Origin: Bisbaumannia salifodinae
GTDB taxonomy: Bacteria; Pseudomonadota; Gammaproteobacteria; Pseudomonadales; Halomonadaceae
Length of the DNA stretch: 64,000 nucleotides
Reading direction: 5' to 3' (one strand)
Assembly: GCF_039522585.1 (NCBI RefSeq)
Contig: NZ_BAAADR010000001.1
This document shows positions 32,737 through 42,120 of the stretch, one piece after another. The translations under genes and the position numbers were made by a program. Within the stretch, counting starts at the first letter, position 1; each line of letters begins with the position of its first letter. The notes beneath the pieces were generated by a model, which searched no databases, had not been told where the DNA came from, and saw only the letters and a program-made list of their open reading frames with translations.

Positions 32737-34197
32737 ATGATCGACTTCTATCTCAATGGCCAACGCCAAAGCGGCGTCGAGGTGCCCCCTGACACCAGCG
32801 TCCTCGAACTGCTGCGGACCCGACTCGGCAAGACCGGCACCAAGGAGGGCTGCGCCTCCGGTGACTGCGGCGCCTGCACCGTGACCATCGGCGAGCCCAA
32901 TGCCGACGGCGAACTGGAGTATCGCACCGCCAACGCCTGCATCACCCCGGCCCACCAGCTCCAGGGCTGTCACCTGGTCACCGTGGAGGGCCTGGCCCGG
33001 GGCGATGCCCTGCACCCGGCCCAGGCGGCCATGGTGGAGTGCCACGCCAGCCAGTGCGGCTTCTGTACTCCGGGTATCGTGATGTCGCTGTTCACCCTCC
33101 ACGAGAACCAGCGCCGCACCCCCGCGCCGCTGACCCAGGCGCGCCTGGAGCAGGCCCTGGGCGGCAACCTGTGCCGCTGCACCGGTTACCGGCCGATCCG
33201 CGACGCCGCCCTGACCATGGGCGACTACCCGGACACCCACCCCAGCTGGGCCGACGATCCGGGCCTGGCCGTCGACGTGGGCAAGCAGCGCCAGGCGGCC
33301 CCTGCTGAGCTGGCCGGCCAGGGCCACTTCAGCGCCCCCCGCGACCTGGCCGCGCTGCGCCGCCTCAAGGCCGAGCGTCCCCAGGCACGCCTGGTGGCCG
33401 GGGCCACCGACCTGTGGCTGGAGACCACCCAGCAGCTCAAGGCCCTCGACGACCTGATCGATGTGCGCCGGGTCGCCGAGCTCAACGAGATCGACGCCAC
33501 CGACGACGGCTGGTGGATCGGCGCCGCCGTGCCCCTGTCGCGGCTCGAGCCGCTGCTGGAGGAGGCCTATCCGGCCTTCGCGCACCTGCTGCACCGCTTC
33601 GCCTCCCAGCAGATCCGCAACCGCGCCACCCTGGGCGGCAATATCGCCAACGCCTCGCCGATCGGCGACAGCCCCCCCGTGCTGCTGGCCCTCGAGGCCC
33701 GGCTGCTGCTGGATGGCCCCGACGGCGAGCGGGAGCTGCCCCTGGGCGACTTCTTCCTCGACTACAAGAAGACCGCCCTGGCCGATAACGAATTTATTCG
33801 CGGCATCTTCCTGCCGCGCCCGGCGGCGGACCAGAATCTCAAGGTGTGGAAGCTGTCCAAACGTCGTGAGGACGATATCTCCGCGGTACTGGCGGCCTTC
33901 GCCTGGCGCCTGGAGGAGGGCGTGATGCGCGACGTGCGCCTGGCCTTCGGCGGCATGGCGGCGATTCCCCGCCGGGTGCCCCGCACCGAGGCGGCCCTGG
34001 AGGGGCAGGCCCCCAGCCTCGAGGCCTTCGCCGCGGCCAAGGCGGCCCTCGACCAGGAGCTCTCGCCGATGAGCGATGTGCGCGGCAGCGCCGAGTACCG
34101 CAAGCTGGCCGCCGCCAACCTCCTCGAACGCCTGCGGCTGATGATCGACACCACCCACAACGACACCAAGGTGACCCTCGATGCGTACGCTCACTGA
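32737..34197 (+). CDS. xdhA: Xanthine dehydrogenase small subunit (FeS and FAD)
   Basis: A 486-residue protein. The N-terminal plant-type [2Fe-2S] domain has C39, C44, C47 and C68; the second four-helix [2Fe-2S] domain has CGFCTPG and CRCTGYRPI. The FAD-binding domain (about 190-360, with LVAGATDLWLE and LGGNIANASPIGDSPP) and the CO_deh_flav_C domain follow. It passes electrons from the molybdenum centre to NAD+ while xanthine and hypoxanthine are oxidised to urate. It overlaps xdhB by 17 bp and is the first gene of the purine operon. Confidence 0.97.
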   Translation: MIDFYLNGQRQSGVEVPPDTSVLELLRTRLGKTGTKEGCASGDCGACTVTIGEPNADGELEYRTANACITPAHQLQGCHLVTVEGLARGDALHPAQAAMVECHASQCGFCTPGIVMSLFTLHENQRRTPAPLTQARLEQALGGNLCRCTGYRPIRDAALTMGDYPDTHPSWADDPGLAVDVGKQRQAAPAELAGQGHFSAPRDLAALRRLKAERPQARLVAGATDLWLETTQQLKALDDLIDVRRVAELNEIDATDDGWWIGAAVPLSRLEPLLEEAYPAFAHLLHRFASQQIRNRATLGGNIANASPIGDSPPVLLALEARLLLDGPDGERELPLGDFFLDYKKTALADNEFIRGIFLPRPAADQNLKVWKLSKRREDDISAVLAAFAWRLEEGVMRDVRLAFGGMAAIPRRVPRTEAALEGQAPSLEAFAAAKAALDQELSPMSDVRGSAEYRKLAAANLLERLRLMIDTTHNDTKVTLDAYAH

Positions 34198-36562
34198 ACT
34201 CGCCCCCGAGGCTTCCCAACAGGCCCCGAGCCTCCGGGCCGAGACCGGCAGCGGCGCCGCCGGCCAGTCCCGGATTCACGAGAGCGCCGTCAAGCACGTC
34301 ACCGGCCGGGCCGCCTATATCGACGATATCCCCTGCCCCGCCGACACCCTGCACCTGGCCCTCGGCCTGTCACCGGTGGCCCATGGCCGCCTGACCCGCC
34401 TCGACCTGGAGAAGGTCAAGGCCGCCCCCGGGGTGGTGGACGTGATCACCATCGTCGACGTGCCCGGCCACACCGATATCGGCCCGGTCTTCCCCGGCGA
34501 CCCGCTGTTCGTCGACGACGAGATCAGCTATGTGGGCCAGGTGATCTTCGCCGTGGCCGCCGAGAGCTACCAGGCCGCCCGCCGGGCGGTGACCCTGGCG
34601 GTGGTGGAGATCGACGAGCAGCCGGCCAGCCTCGACCCGGTGGCCGCCGCCGAACGCGGCGACTTCGTGCGCCCCACCCATCACCACCAGAGCGGTGACT
34701 GGGAGCAGGCCCTGCGCGACGCCACCTACGTGCTGGAAGGCGAGCAGTTCGTCGGCGGCCAGGAGCACTTCTACCTGGAGGGCCAGGCCTGCCTGGTGAC
34801 CCCCAGCGAGGACGAGGGGGTGGTGATTCACACCTCCAACCAGCACCCCAGCGAGACCCAGAAGCTGGTCGCCGAGGTGCTGGATATCCCCTTCCACGCG
34901 GTCACCGCCGAGATGCGCCGCATGGGCGGCGGCTTCGGCGGCAAGGAGACCCAGGCCTCGCCCTGGGCCTGCATCGCCGCCCTGGTCGCCCGGCGCACGG
35001 GCCGCGCCGCCAAGCTGCGCCTGCCCCGGGCCGAGGACATGCGCGCCACCGGCAAGCGCCACCCCTTCCATAACCGCTACCGCCTGGGCATCGACGACCA
35101 GGGCGTGCTGGTCGGCGGCGAGATCACCGTGATCGGCGACTGCGGCTATTCGCCGGACCTCTCCGATGCGGTGGTGGATCGCGCCATGTTCCACTCCGAC
35201 AACGCCTACTCCCTGGGCCAGGCCCGGGTCACCGGCCACCGCGCCAAGACCCACACCGCCTCCAACACCGCCTTCCGCGGCTTCGGCGGCCCCCAGGGGG
35301 TGATGATCATCGAGCAGGTGATGGACGATATCGCCCGGCATATCGGCGAGGACCCGCTGACGGTGCGCAAGCGCAACCTCTACCGTCCCGGCCGCGACGT
35401 CACCCATTATGGTCAGCGGGTCGAGCAGCTCCAGCTGCTGCATGACCTGATCGCCGAACTCGAGCAGAGCAGCGACTACTGGGCGCGTCGCCAGGCGATC
35501 AGCGACTTCAACCGAACCAGCCCGATCATCAAGAAGGGCCTGGCGCTGACCCCGGTGAAGTTCGGCATCTCCTTCACCGTCCAGCACCTCAACCAGGCCG
35601 GCGCCCTGCTCCACGTCTATACCGACGGCAGCGTGATGATCAACCACGGCGGCACCGAGATGGGCCAGGGCCTGCACACCAAGGTGTGTCAGGTGGTGGC
35701 CCGGGAGCTGGGCCTGGATATCGAGCGGGTGCGCATCACCGCCACCCGCACCGACAAGGTGCCCAACACCTCACCCACCGCGGCCTCCAGCGGCGCCGAC
35801 CTCAACGGCCAGGCCGCCAAGGACGCCGCCGCCAAGCTGCGCGAGCGGCTCTTCGACTTCGCCGCCGAGCACTACCGCCTGGATCGCGACGGCATGCGCC
35901 TCGAGGGTGGCGCCCTGGTGGCCGGACAAGGCGAGGCCGAGCGCCGCCTGCCCTGGGCGGAGCTGGTGCAGGCCGCTTATCTCGGGCGCGTCTCGCTCTC
36001 CGAGAAGGGCTTCTATGCCACCCCGCTGATCCACTACGACCGTAATACCGGCAAGGGCCGCCCCTTCTACTACTATGCCCATGGCGCCGCGGTCAGCGAG
36101 GTGGAGGTGGATACCCTGAGCGGCGAATACCGGGTCAGCCGGGTGGATATCCTCCATGACGTGGGCGACTCCCTGAACCCGGCCATCGATATCGGCCAGA
36201 TCGAGGGCGCCTTTATCCAGGGCATGGGCTGGATGACCAGCGAGGAGCTGAAGTGGAACGACGCCGGCCGCCTGGTCTCCGACGGCCCCGCCACCTACAA
36301 GATCCCCGCCTTCGGCGATCTGCCGCCGGTGATGAACGTCAAGCTGCTGGAGGGCCACCCCAACTCCCAGGCCAGCATCTACCGCTCCAAGGCCGTCGGC
36401 GAGCCGCCCTTCATGCTCGGCATCTCGGTGTGGTCGGCGCTGCGCGACGCCCTGGCGAGCCTGGCCGACTACCGGGTCGCCCCGCAGCTCGACACCCCGG
36501 CCACCCCGGAGCGGGTGCTGATGGTGGCCCAGGCCCTGCGCGACGCCCAGGGAGCGGCCTGA
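34181..36562 (+). CDS. xdhB: Xanthine dehydrogenase molybdenum-binding subunit
   Basis: A 793-residue catalytic subunit holding the molybdopterin cofactor. Motifs: MGGGFGGKETQ (about 246-256), NTAFRGFGGPQG with the substrate-binding Arg (about 365), GGTEMGQGLHTK (about 490) and the C-terminal GEPPFMLG with the catalytic Glu. It hydroxylates hypoxanthine to xanthine and xanthine to urate. The 17-bp overlap with xdhA implies coupled translation. Confidence 0.97.
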   Translation: MRTLTELAPEASQQAPSLRAETGSGAAGQSRIHESAVKHVTGRAAYIDDIPCPADTLHLALGLSPVAHGRLTRLDLEKVKAAPGVVDVITIVDVPGHTDIGPVFPGDPLFVDDEISYVGQVIFAVAAESYQAARRAVTLAVVEIDEQPASLDPVAAAERGDFVRPTHHHQSGDWEQALRDATYVLEGEQFVGGQEHFYLEGQACLVTPSEDEGVVIHTSNQHPSETQKLVAEVLDIPFHAVTAEMRRMGGGFGGKETQASPWACIAALVARRTGRAAKLRLPRAEDMRATGKRHPFHNRYRLGIDDQGVLVGGEITVIGDCGYSPDLSDAVVDRAMFHSDNAYSLGQARVTGHRAKTHTASNTAFRGFGGPQGVMIIEQVMDDIARHIGEDPLTVRKRNLYRPGRDVTHYGQRVEQLQLLHDLIAELEQSSDYWARRQAISDFNRTSPIIKKGLALTPVKFGISFTVQHLNQAGALLHVYTDGSVMINHGGTEMGQGLHTKVCQVVARELGLDIERVRITATRTDKVPNTSPTAASSGADLNGQAAKDAAAKLRERLFDFAAEHYRLDRDGMRLEGGALVAGQGEAERRLPWAELVQAAYLGRVSLSEKGFYATPLIHYDRNTGKGRPFYYYAHGAAVSEVEVDTLSGEYRVSRVDILHDVGDSLNPAIDIGQIEGAFIQGMGWMTSEELKWNDAGRLVSDGPATYKIPAFGDLPPVMNVKLLEGHPNSQASIYRSKAVGEPPFMLGISVWSALRDALASLADYRVAPQLDTPATPERVLMVAQALRDAQGAA

Positions 36563-36563
36563 G

Positions 36564-37412
36564 ATGGGCGCCCTCTCCTGGCACCAGGCCCTGCATCGCC
36601 TCCAGCGGGAGGCGGTGCCCCATGCCCTGGCCAGCGTGGTGGGCGCCGCCGGCTCCACCCCGCGGGAACCCGGCGCCAAGATGGTGATCACCGCTGAGGG
36701 CGTCCACGACACCCTGGGCGGCGGCACCTTCGAGTACCAGGTGATCGACGCCGCCCGCCGCGCCCTGGCCGAGGACGAATTCGGCCCGCGGCTGGAGGCC
36801 TTCCCCCTGGGCGGGCGCTCCGGCCAGTGCTGCGGCGGCTATGTGCATGTGCTGATCGAGGTCTTCGGCGGCGCCGAGATGACGGTGGCGCTGTTCGGCG
36901 CCGGCCATGTGGGCCAGGCCCTGGTGGGGCTGCTGGCCCCCCTGCCCTGGCGGGTGCTGTGGCACGACAGTCGGGAAGACGCCTTCCCGGCCTGGGCCGC
37001 CGACCAGCCGCGCCTCGAGTGTCACCACGCGCCGGACCCCACCGAGGCGGTGGCGGCCCTGCCCGCCGGCTGCCACGCCCTGGTGATGACCCATGACCAC
37101 GGCGAGGACCGTGCCCTGGTGGACGACCTGCTGGCCCGGGGCGACTGCGCCTCCCTGGGGCTGATCGGCTCCGACAGCAAGTGGGCCAGCTTCAAGCGCC
37201 GCCTGGCGGACGCGGGTCACGGCCCCGAGGCCCTGGCCCGGGTGCGCTGCCCCATCGGCATCCCCGGCGCCAAGGGCAAGCTGCCCTACGAGATCGCCCT
37301 GGCGGTGAGTGCGGAGCTCTTGACCCTCAAGCCGGAAACGGCGCAGCCGGATCGCCGCGGGGTCGCCCCCGAGGTACTGCGCGACGCCTTCTCGCAACCC
37401 AAGACATCATGA
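36564..37412 (+). CDS. xdhC: Xanthine dehydrogenase accessory protein XdhC
   Basis: A 282-residue chaperone that binds the molybdenum cofactor and supports its sulfuration before insertion into XdhB. It has the N-terminal XdhC domain (VGAAGSTPREPGAKMVI; LGGGTFEYQVIDAAR; SGQCCGG) and a Rossmann-like C-terminal domain (LFGAGHVGQALVGLLAPL; DHGEDRAL; GLIGSDSKWASFK). It follows xdhB with a 1-bp gap. Confidence 0.95.
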   Translation: MGALSWHQALHRLQREAVPHALASVVGAAGSTPREPGAKMVITAEGVHDTLGGGTFEYQVIDAARRALAEDEFGPRLEAFPLGGRSGQCCGGYVHVLIEVFGGAEMTVALFGAGHVGQALVGLLAPLPWRVLWHDSREDAFPAWAADQPRLECHHAPDPTEAVAALPAGCHALVMTHDHGEDRALVDDLLARGDCASLGLIGSDSKWASFKRRLADAGHGPEALARVRCPIGIPGAKGKLPYEIALAVSAELLTLKPETAQPDRRGVAPEVLRDAFSQPKTS

Positions 37413-37450
37413 TCGACGGGTGGCCCGGCCACCCGCCCCTGGAGAATCCC

Positions 37451-38776
37451 ATGAGCAACGCCCAGACTCGGGTCCTGCGCGGCCCCTTGCTGAGCTTTAT
37501 CAACGACCCCGGCGAGGGCGACAGCCCCGCCGAGGGCAGCGTCCTGCACCTGGAAGATGGCGCCCTGTGGCTGGAAGACGGCCGCATCCGCGCCGCCGGC
37601 GACTACCGGGAGCTGGCCCCCCAGCTGCCCGCGGGTATCGAGGTGGTCGACTATTCCGGCAAGCTGATCCTGCCGGGCTTTATCGACAGCCATGTGCACT
37701 ATGCCCAGCTCGATATCATGGCCTCCTACGGCCGCCAGCTGCTCGACTGGCTCAACGACTACACCTTCCCGGAGGAGTGCCGCTTCGCCGAGCGCGCCCA
37801 CGCCGAGGAGGTCGCCGACGCCTTCCTCACCGAGATGCTGCGTGCCGGCACCACCAGCGCCCAGGTCTTCTGCACCTCGCACCCCAACTCGGTGGAGGCC
37901 TTCTTTAGCGCCTCCGAGAAGCGCGGCCTGCGCATGCTGGCCGGCAAGGTGCTGATGGACCGCCACGCCCCGGAGGCCCTCACCGACACCGCCGAGGGCG
38001 GCATCGCCGACAGCGAGCGGCTGATCGCCGACTGGCACGGCAAGGGGCGCCTCGGCTACAGCCTGACCCCGCGCTTCGCCCCCACCTCCACCCCGGCACA
38101 GCTGGATGCCACCGGCGGCATCCTGCGCAACGCCCCGGACCTGCACCTGCAGACCCACCTCTCGGAGAACAAGGGCGAGATTGCCTGGGTGGCGGAGCTG
38201 TTCCCGGAGTGCCGCGACTACCTGGCGGTCTACGAGCGCTTCGGCCTGGTGGGCCCGCGCAGCACCTTCGCCCACGGCATTCACCTGGACCAGGAGATGC
38301 GCAATCGCCTGGCCGCCGCCGGCGCCAATATCGCCTTCTGCCCCACCTCCAACCTCTTCCTGGGCAGCGGCCTCTTCGATCGCCAGGCCTGCCGCGACGC
38401 CGGCCTCAACACCACCCTGGCCAGCGACGTGGGCGGTGGCACCGACCTCTCGGGCCTGGCCACCCTCAAGGCCGCCTACCAGGTGGGCCAGTTGCTGGAC
38501 CAGCCGATGACCGCCTGGCAGGGCTTCTACCGCCTGACCCTGGGCAATGCCCGGGCCCTGCACCTCGACCAGCATATCGGCAGCCTGCGCCCCGGCGCCG
38601 AGGCCGATATCGTGGTCCTCGACCCCGCCGCCACGCCGCTGCTGGCACGGCGCACCGCCCGCACCCAGAGCCTGGCGGAGACCCTCTTCGCGCTGATGAT
38701 CCTCGGCGATGACCGGGCGGTCCATGCCACCTGGGCCGGTGGTCAATGCCTGCACCGGAGGGACGCCATCGCCTAA
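37451..38776 (+). CDS. guaD: Guanine deaminase
   Basis: A 441-residue zinc amidohydrolase converting guanine to xanthine, the substrate of the neighbouring XdhAB. Zinc ligands are seen in FIDSHVHYAQ, LQTHLSENKGE, FAHGIHL and ASDVGGGTDLS; FCPTSNLFLGSGL is family-specific. ATG 37451 has GGAG six bases before it; the frame extends upstream only as a shadow of xdhC. A rho-independent terminator follows. Confidence 0.96.
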   Translation: MSNAQTRVLRGPLLSFINDPGEGDSPAEGSVLHLEDGALWLEDGRIRAAGDYRELAPQLPAGIEVVDYSGKLILPGFIDSHVHYAQLDIMASYGRQLLDWLNDYTFPEECRFAERAHAEEVADAFLTEMLRAGTTSAQVFCTSHPNSVEAFFSASEKRGLRMLAGKVLMDRHAPEALTDTAEGGIADSERLIADWHGKGRLGYSLTPRFAPTSTPAQLDATGGILRNAPDLHLQTHLSENKGEIAWVAELFPECRDYLAVYERFGLVGPRSTFAHGIHLDQEMRNRLAAAGANIAFCPTSNLFLGSGLFDRQACRDAGLNTTLASDVGGGTDLSGLATLKAAYQVGQLLDQPMTAWQGFYRLTLGNARALHLDQHIGSLRPGAEADIVVLDPAATPLLARRTARTQSLAETLFALMILGDDRAVHATWAGGQCLHRRDAIA

Positions 38777-38810
38777 GACATCCTGAGTTTTCCTGTTGCC
38801 TCGCGCTATT

Positions 38811-38845
38811 GGGCGGCCATGCCATGCATGGACCGCCCCTTTTTA
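38811..38845 (+). terminator. Rho-independent terminator of the xdh-guaD operon
   Basis: GGGCGGCCATGC pairs with GCATGGACCGCCC (one bulged A, loop CAT), followed by CTTTTT. It begins 35 bp after the guaD stop. Confidence 0.85.
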
Positions 38846-38869
38846 CTGATGCTTCGCAGATCAGCGTGA

Positions 38870-39200
38870 AGGCCTGGTTGGCTACTGGGGTTGTGGGAGT
38901 CCGGATTCCGGCGGTCCGACGCTTCGGCGATTGGGCGACGCAGTCGCCCTTGGTGCCTGGCGGCGCCAATCACTCGGCATAGCCGAGTTCCCACAGGTAG
39001 GCTGGGTAGCTATTCCCACAGTGGGCTTGGTTAGCCACTGGTGTTGTGGGAGTTCGGGTTCCCCGAACGATTGGGCGACGCAGTCGCCCCTGGCGACAGC
39101 CAAGGCTTTCCAGATCGCCCTTCGGGCGATATCGCGCGGAATCCGCGCTCCCACGGAAACCATGGTGGCGGCTTGAGGGGCAACATAGAATCTCCCACAA
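38870..39200. repeat. Mosaic of intergenic palindromic repeats (cluster A)
   Basis: The 459-bp gap between guaD and the adenine deaminase gene contains no gene. It holds several short motifs such as TTGTGGGAGTCCGGATTCCG, GATTGGGCGACGCAGTCGCC (twice) and CGCGCGGAATCCGCGCTCCC. The segment GAAACCATGGTGGCGGCTTG continues into AGGGGCAACATAGAATCTCC at about 39156-39195. The last segment recurs at 59364-59405 and, inverted, at 51632-51660. Confidence 0.75.
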
Positions 39201-39235
39201 TGGTGTTCACGCCAGAATGCGTTGAACCTTTTTTA

Positions 39236-40237
39236 TTACGCCATCGCCTCCAGTCGCTGCAGGAGATCGCGGCGCCGCGTCTCGGGCATAAAGGCCGCCT
39301 CCAGGGCGTTGCGCGCCAGGCCCAGGAAGATCGCCTCGTCCCAACCGAAGGCCCGCTGGCAGGCGAGGTAGTTGTCCAGCACGCCGCCGCCGAAGTAGGC
39401 GGGATCATCGGAGTTGAGGGTCAGGGTGAGCCCCGCCTCGAGCAACTGCGGCAGGGGCAGCTCGCCGAGCTCCTTGACCACCTTGAGGCGCAGATTGGAG
39501 AGCGGGCAGACGGTGAGGGGAATCCGCTCACCGGCCAGGCGTTGCAGCAACTCGGGATCCTCGATGGCGCGCACGCCATGGTCGATACGGCACACCCCCA
39601 GGCAGTCCAGGGCCTCGCGGATATAGGCCGGTGGCCCCTCCTCCCCGGCATGGGCCACCCGCGGCAGGCCCAGCTCCTTGGCCCGCCGGAACACCTCCGC
39701 GAACTTGCTCGGCGGGTGGTCCATCTCGGCGCTGTCCAGGCCCACCGCATCGATCAGTTCCCAGTAGGGGGAGGCCGCCTCCAGCACCTCCAGGGCCTCC
39801 TCGGCGGGGCGATCGCGCAGGAAGGCCAGGATCAGCCCCGTGGAAAGGCCCAGCTCCCGCTCGGCGTCACGCATGGCCCGATAGAGCCCCTCCACCGGTA
39901 CCGCCAGGGGCAGCCCCCGGGCCAGATGGGCCTGGGGATCGAAATGCAGGTCCACATGCACCACGCCCTCGGCGTGGGCGCGGCGGAAGTAGCGCATCGC
40001 CAGCTCGTGGAAGTCCTCGCGCCGCTGCAGGACTCCCATGCCCTGGTAGTAGAGGTCGAGAAAGGATTGCAGGTCGTCGAAATCATAGGCCCGGCGTACC
40101 GCCTCCACATCGGCATAGGGCAGGTCCACCCGGTTGCGCTCGGCCAGCTCGAACATCAGCTCGGGCTCCAGGGTGCCCTCGATATGCAGATGCAGCTCGG
40201 CCTTGGGCAGACGGGTCAAAAAATCACGCATGGCCAT
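39236..40237 (-). CDS. Adenine deaminase (adenosine-deaminase superfamily)
   Basis: A 333-residue zinc deaminase. KAELHLHIEGTLEPELMF (about 12-29) holds the HxH zinc pair, VAHAGEEG gives the third His and catalytic Glu, and NSDDPAYFGG the final Asp. The LQSFLDLYYQGMGVL segment and GTLEPELMF are typical of the adenine-specific Aah1-like branch rather than true adenosine deaminases. Adenine deamination gives hypoxanthine, which feeds the neighbouring XdhAB. Adenosine as substrate is the main alternative. Confidence 0.9.
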   Translation of the reverse strand: MAMRDFLTRLPKAELHLHIEGTLEPELMFELAERNRVDLPYADVEAVRRAYDFDDLQSFLDLYYQGMGVLQRREDFHELAMRYFRRAHAEGVVHVDLHFDPQAHLARGLPLAVPVEGLYRAMRDAERELGLSTGLILAFLRDRPAEEALEVLEAASPYWELIDAVGLDSAEMDHPPSKFAEVFRRAKELGLPRVAHAGEEGPPAYIREALDCLGVCRIDHGVRAIEDPELLQRLAGERIPLTVCPLSNLRLKVVKELGELPLPQLLEAGLTLTLNSDDPAYFGGGVLDNYLACQRAFGWDEAIFLGLARNALEAAFMPETRRRDLLQRLEAMA

Positions 40238-40292
40238 CTCCTCATTGGGCTTTTACCTATCCTGCTAGATCTTGACCAGTTGCGCAAAGTTT

Positions 40293-41993
40293 CTACGTCA
40301 GCTGCCCTTCCACCAGGCGATAGCTGCGCCGGATCCCCGGTAGCGGCGCGGCATCCCGCCATTGATGGATCAGATAGAGCAGGCTGCGCCCCTCGAGCCA
40401 GGCATCCAGGCGCGCGGCGATGCGTGCCGCCATGGCCGCATCCACCCCGGCGAAGGGCTCGTCGAGGATCACCAGGCGGGCGCGCTCGCGCAGCAGCACC
40501 CGGGCCAGCGACAGGCGCCGCGCCTGGCCCCCGGAGAGCAGGCCGCCACCCTCGCCGACCCGGGTCGCCAGCCCCTGCGGCAGGGCCGCGGCCCAGTTAT
40601 CCAGCTCGACCAGCGCCAGCACCCGCCACAGCGCCGCCTCCTCCGCCTCGGGGGCGGCCAGGCGCAGGTTGGCCGCCAGGCTATCGTCGAACAGCTCCAG
40701 CCGCTGGGTCTGCCAGGCCAGGGCCTCCCGCCAGGCCGCGGGCGACAGCGCACCGAGCGGCCGCCCCGCCACTTTGACCTCTCCTGCGGTGGCCGTCAGC
40801 TGGCCCGCCACCAGCGCCGCCAGGCTCGACTTGCCGGCCCCGGAGGCGCCCAGCAGGGCGATGCGCTCCCCCGGGGCCAGGCGCAGCGAGACCTCGCAGA
40901 GCGCCGGGGTCAGGGCCCCGGGATAACGCAGGGTCACGCCCTCCAGGGCGAGCTCGGGCACCCCCGCCGCCAGCGTCTGATCGCCTCCCAGGGGCGCCCG
41001 TGGTGCGGCCTCCAGGGCATTGAGCCGCTCGGCGGCGGCCAGGCTGGCGCCGAGCTGGGTAAAGGCCGCCGGCAACGCCGCCAGGGCCTCGCCCATGGCC
41101 AGCAGCGCCAGGGGCATCATCACCATCACCGGCCCCGATAGCTGACCTGCCTGATGGGCGGCTGCGGCCAGCCAGAGCGCCAGCACGGCGGTGCCACTCA
41201 CCGTCAGCCCCACCAGAGCATTACCGACGGCGCTACGCAGCCCCAGCCGCCACTGGTCGGCATAGAGGGCCGATTCCTCGGCTTCCAGGCGCGTGCGCTG
41301 GCGCCCCAGGCTGCCATAGGCGATCCACTCGGGGAGGCCCTGCAGGGTCTCCACCGCCTGCCCGCGCAGCCGGTCGAGGCTCGCCACCCGGCGCCGGCTG
41401 GGGACCAGGCCCCAGCGCGCCTGGCCCAGCACCAGCCAGGCCCAGGCCAGCAACAACGGCAGCGCCACCAGGGCGCCGATCATGGGGGCAAAGAGCGCCA
41501 GGAAGCCCGCCACGCCGAGAATCGCCAGCAGCGCCACCAGCGGCGGTGCCAGCAGGCGCAGGTAGAGCCCATCCAGGGTATCGATATCGGCGGTCAGGCG
41601 ATTGAGCCACTCGCTGGCCCGACGCCGGGCCAGCGAGTGGCCGTCGAGGCCGGCCAGCACCGCGAACAAGCGGGCGCGCAGGTCGGCCAGCAAGCGCAAC
41701 ACGCTGTCATGGTTATAGAGGCGCTCCAGGTAGCGGGCCACCGTGCGCGCCACGGCGAAGAAGCGGATCCCGCCCCCGGGCACATAGACATCCAGGCTGG
41801 CGGCCATCCCGGCGGCTAGCAGCAGGCCGGTCAGCGCCGTGGCGGTAATAAACCAGCCGGACAGGGCCAGCAGGCCGATGGCCGAGGCCACGGTGGCCAG
41901 CAGCAACAGGGCCCCCACTTGCAGGCGCCGGCGGCGCCGACCCAGGAGCCGCAACCAGGGGGCCAGGGTCTGGCGTAGCGAAGGGTTACTCAT
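40293..41993 (-). CDS. cydC: Thiol reductant ABC exporter subunit CydC
   Basis: A 566-residue half-transporter: six membrane helices (to about 300), then an ATPase domain with Walker A LLGASGAGKSSLAALVAG, the LSGGQARRLSLARVLL signature, and Walker B LVILDEPFAGVD. CydDC exports glutathione/cysteine to the periplasm and is needed for cytochrome bd assembly. The ATG at 41991-41993 overlaps the stop of a small frame (GATGAGTAA), so it is probably translated by coupling to the frame described at 41986-42120. Confidence 0.95.
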   Translation of the reverse strand: MSNPSLRQTLAPWLRLLGRRRRRLQVGALLLLATVASAIGLLALSGWFITATALTGLLLAAGMAASLDVYVPGGGIRFFAVARTVARYLERLYNHDSVLRLLADLRARLFAVLAGLDGHSLARRRASEWLNRLTADIDTLDGLYLRLLAPPLVALLAILGVAGFLALFAPMIGALVALPLLLAWAWLVLGQARWGLVPSRRRVASLDRLRGQAVETLQGLPEWIAYGSLGRQRTRLEAEESALYADQWRLGLRSAVGNALVGLTVSGTAVLALWLAAAAHQAGQLSGPVMVMMPLALLAMGEALAALPAAFTQLGASLAAAERLNALEAAPRAPLGGDQTLAAGVPELALEGVTLRYPGALTPALCEVSLRLAPGERIALLGASGAGKSSLAALVAGQLTATAGEVKVAGRPLGALSPAAWREALAWQTQRLELFDDSLAANLRLAAPEAEEAALWRVLALVELDNWAAALPQGLATRVGEGGGLLSGGQARRLSLARVLLRERARLVILDEPFAGVDAAMAARIAARLDAWLEGRSLLYLIHQWRDAAPLPGIRRSYRLVEGQLT

Positions 41994-42120
41994 CGACCCC
42001 CTCCTCCGATTTCGCGCCATCGTCCAGGCGGATCACCCGATCGGCCAGGGCCAGCAGGGCCGGCTGGGTAATGGTCGAGACCACCACGCCCTGGGCTAGC
42101 CTAAGCGAAGACTCAGCCAT
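41986..42120 (-). CDS. 44-codon micro-ORF carrying a duplicate of the cydD 3' end
   Basis: A frame from ATG 42118-42120 to TAA 41986-41988. Its first 8 bases overlap the cydD stop, and its stop overlaps the cydC start (ATGAGTAA). The peptide contains QPALLALADRVIRLDDG, identical to the last part of CydD, preceded by a related GVVVSTIT and followed by AKSEEGVDE in place of TTPEEVSDG. The DNA at 42017-42066 and 42136-42192 is nearly identical. It looks like the remnant tail of an older cydD left after duplication or gene replacement. Whether the peptide is made or only couples translation is unknown. Confidence 0.7.
   Translation of the reverse strand: MAESSLRLAQGVVVSTITQPALLALADRVIRLDDGAKSEEGVDE

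Noticed and set aside
37181..37450. An N-terminal extension of guaD
   Set aside because: It is a shadow of xdhC; ATG 37451 has a ribosome-binding site and starts the family N-terminus.
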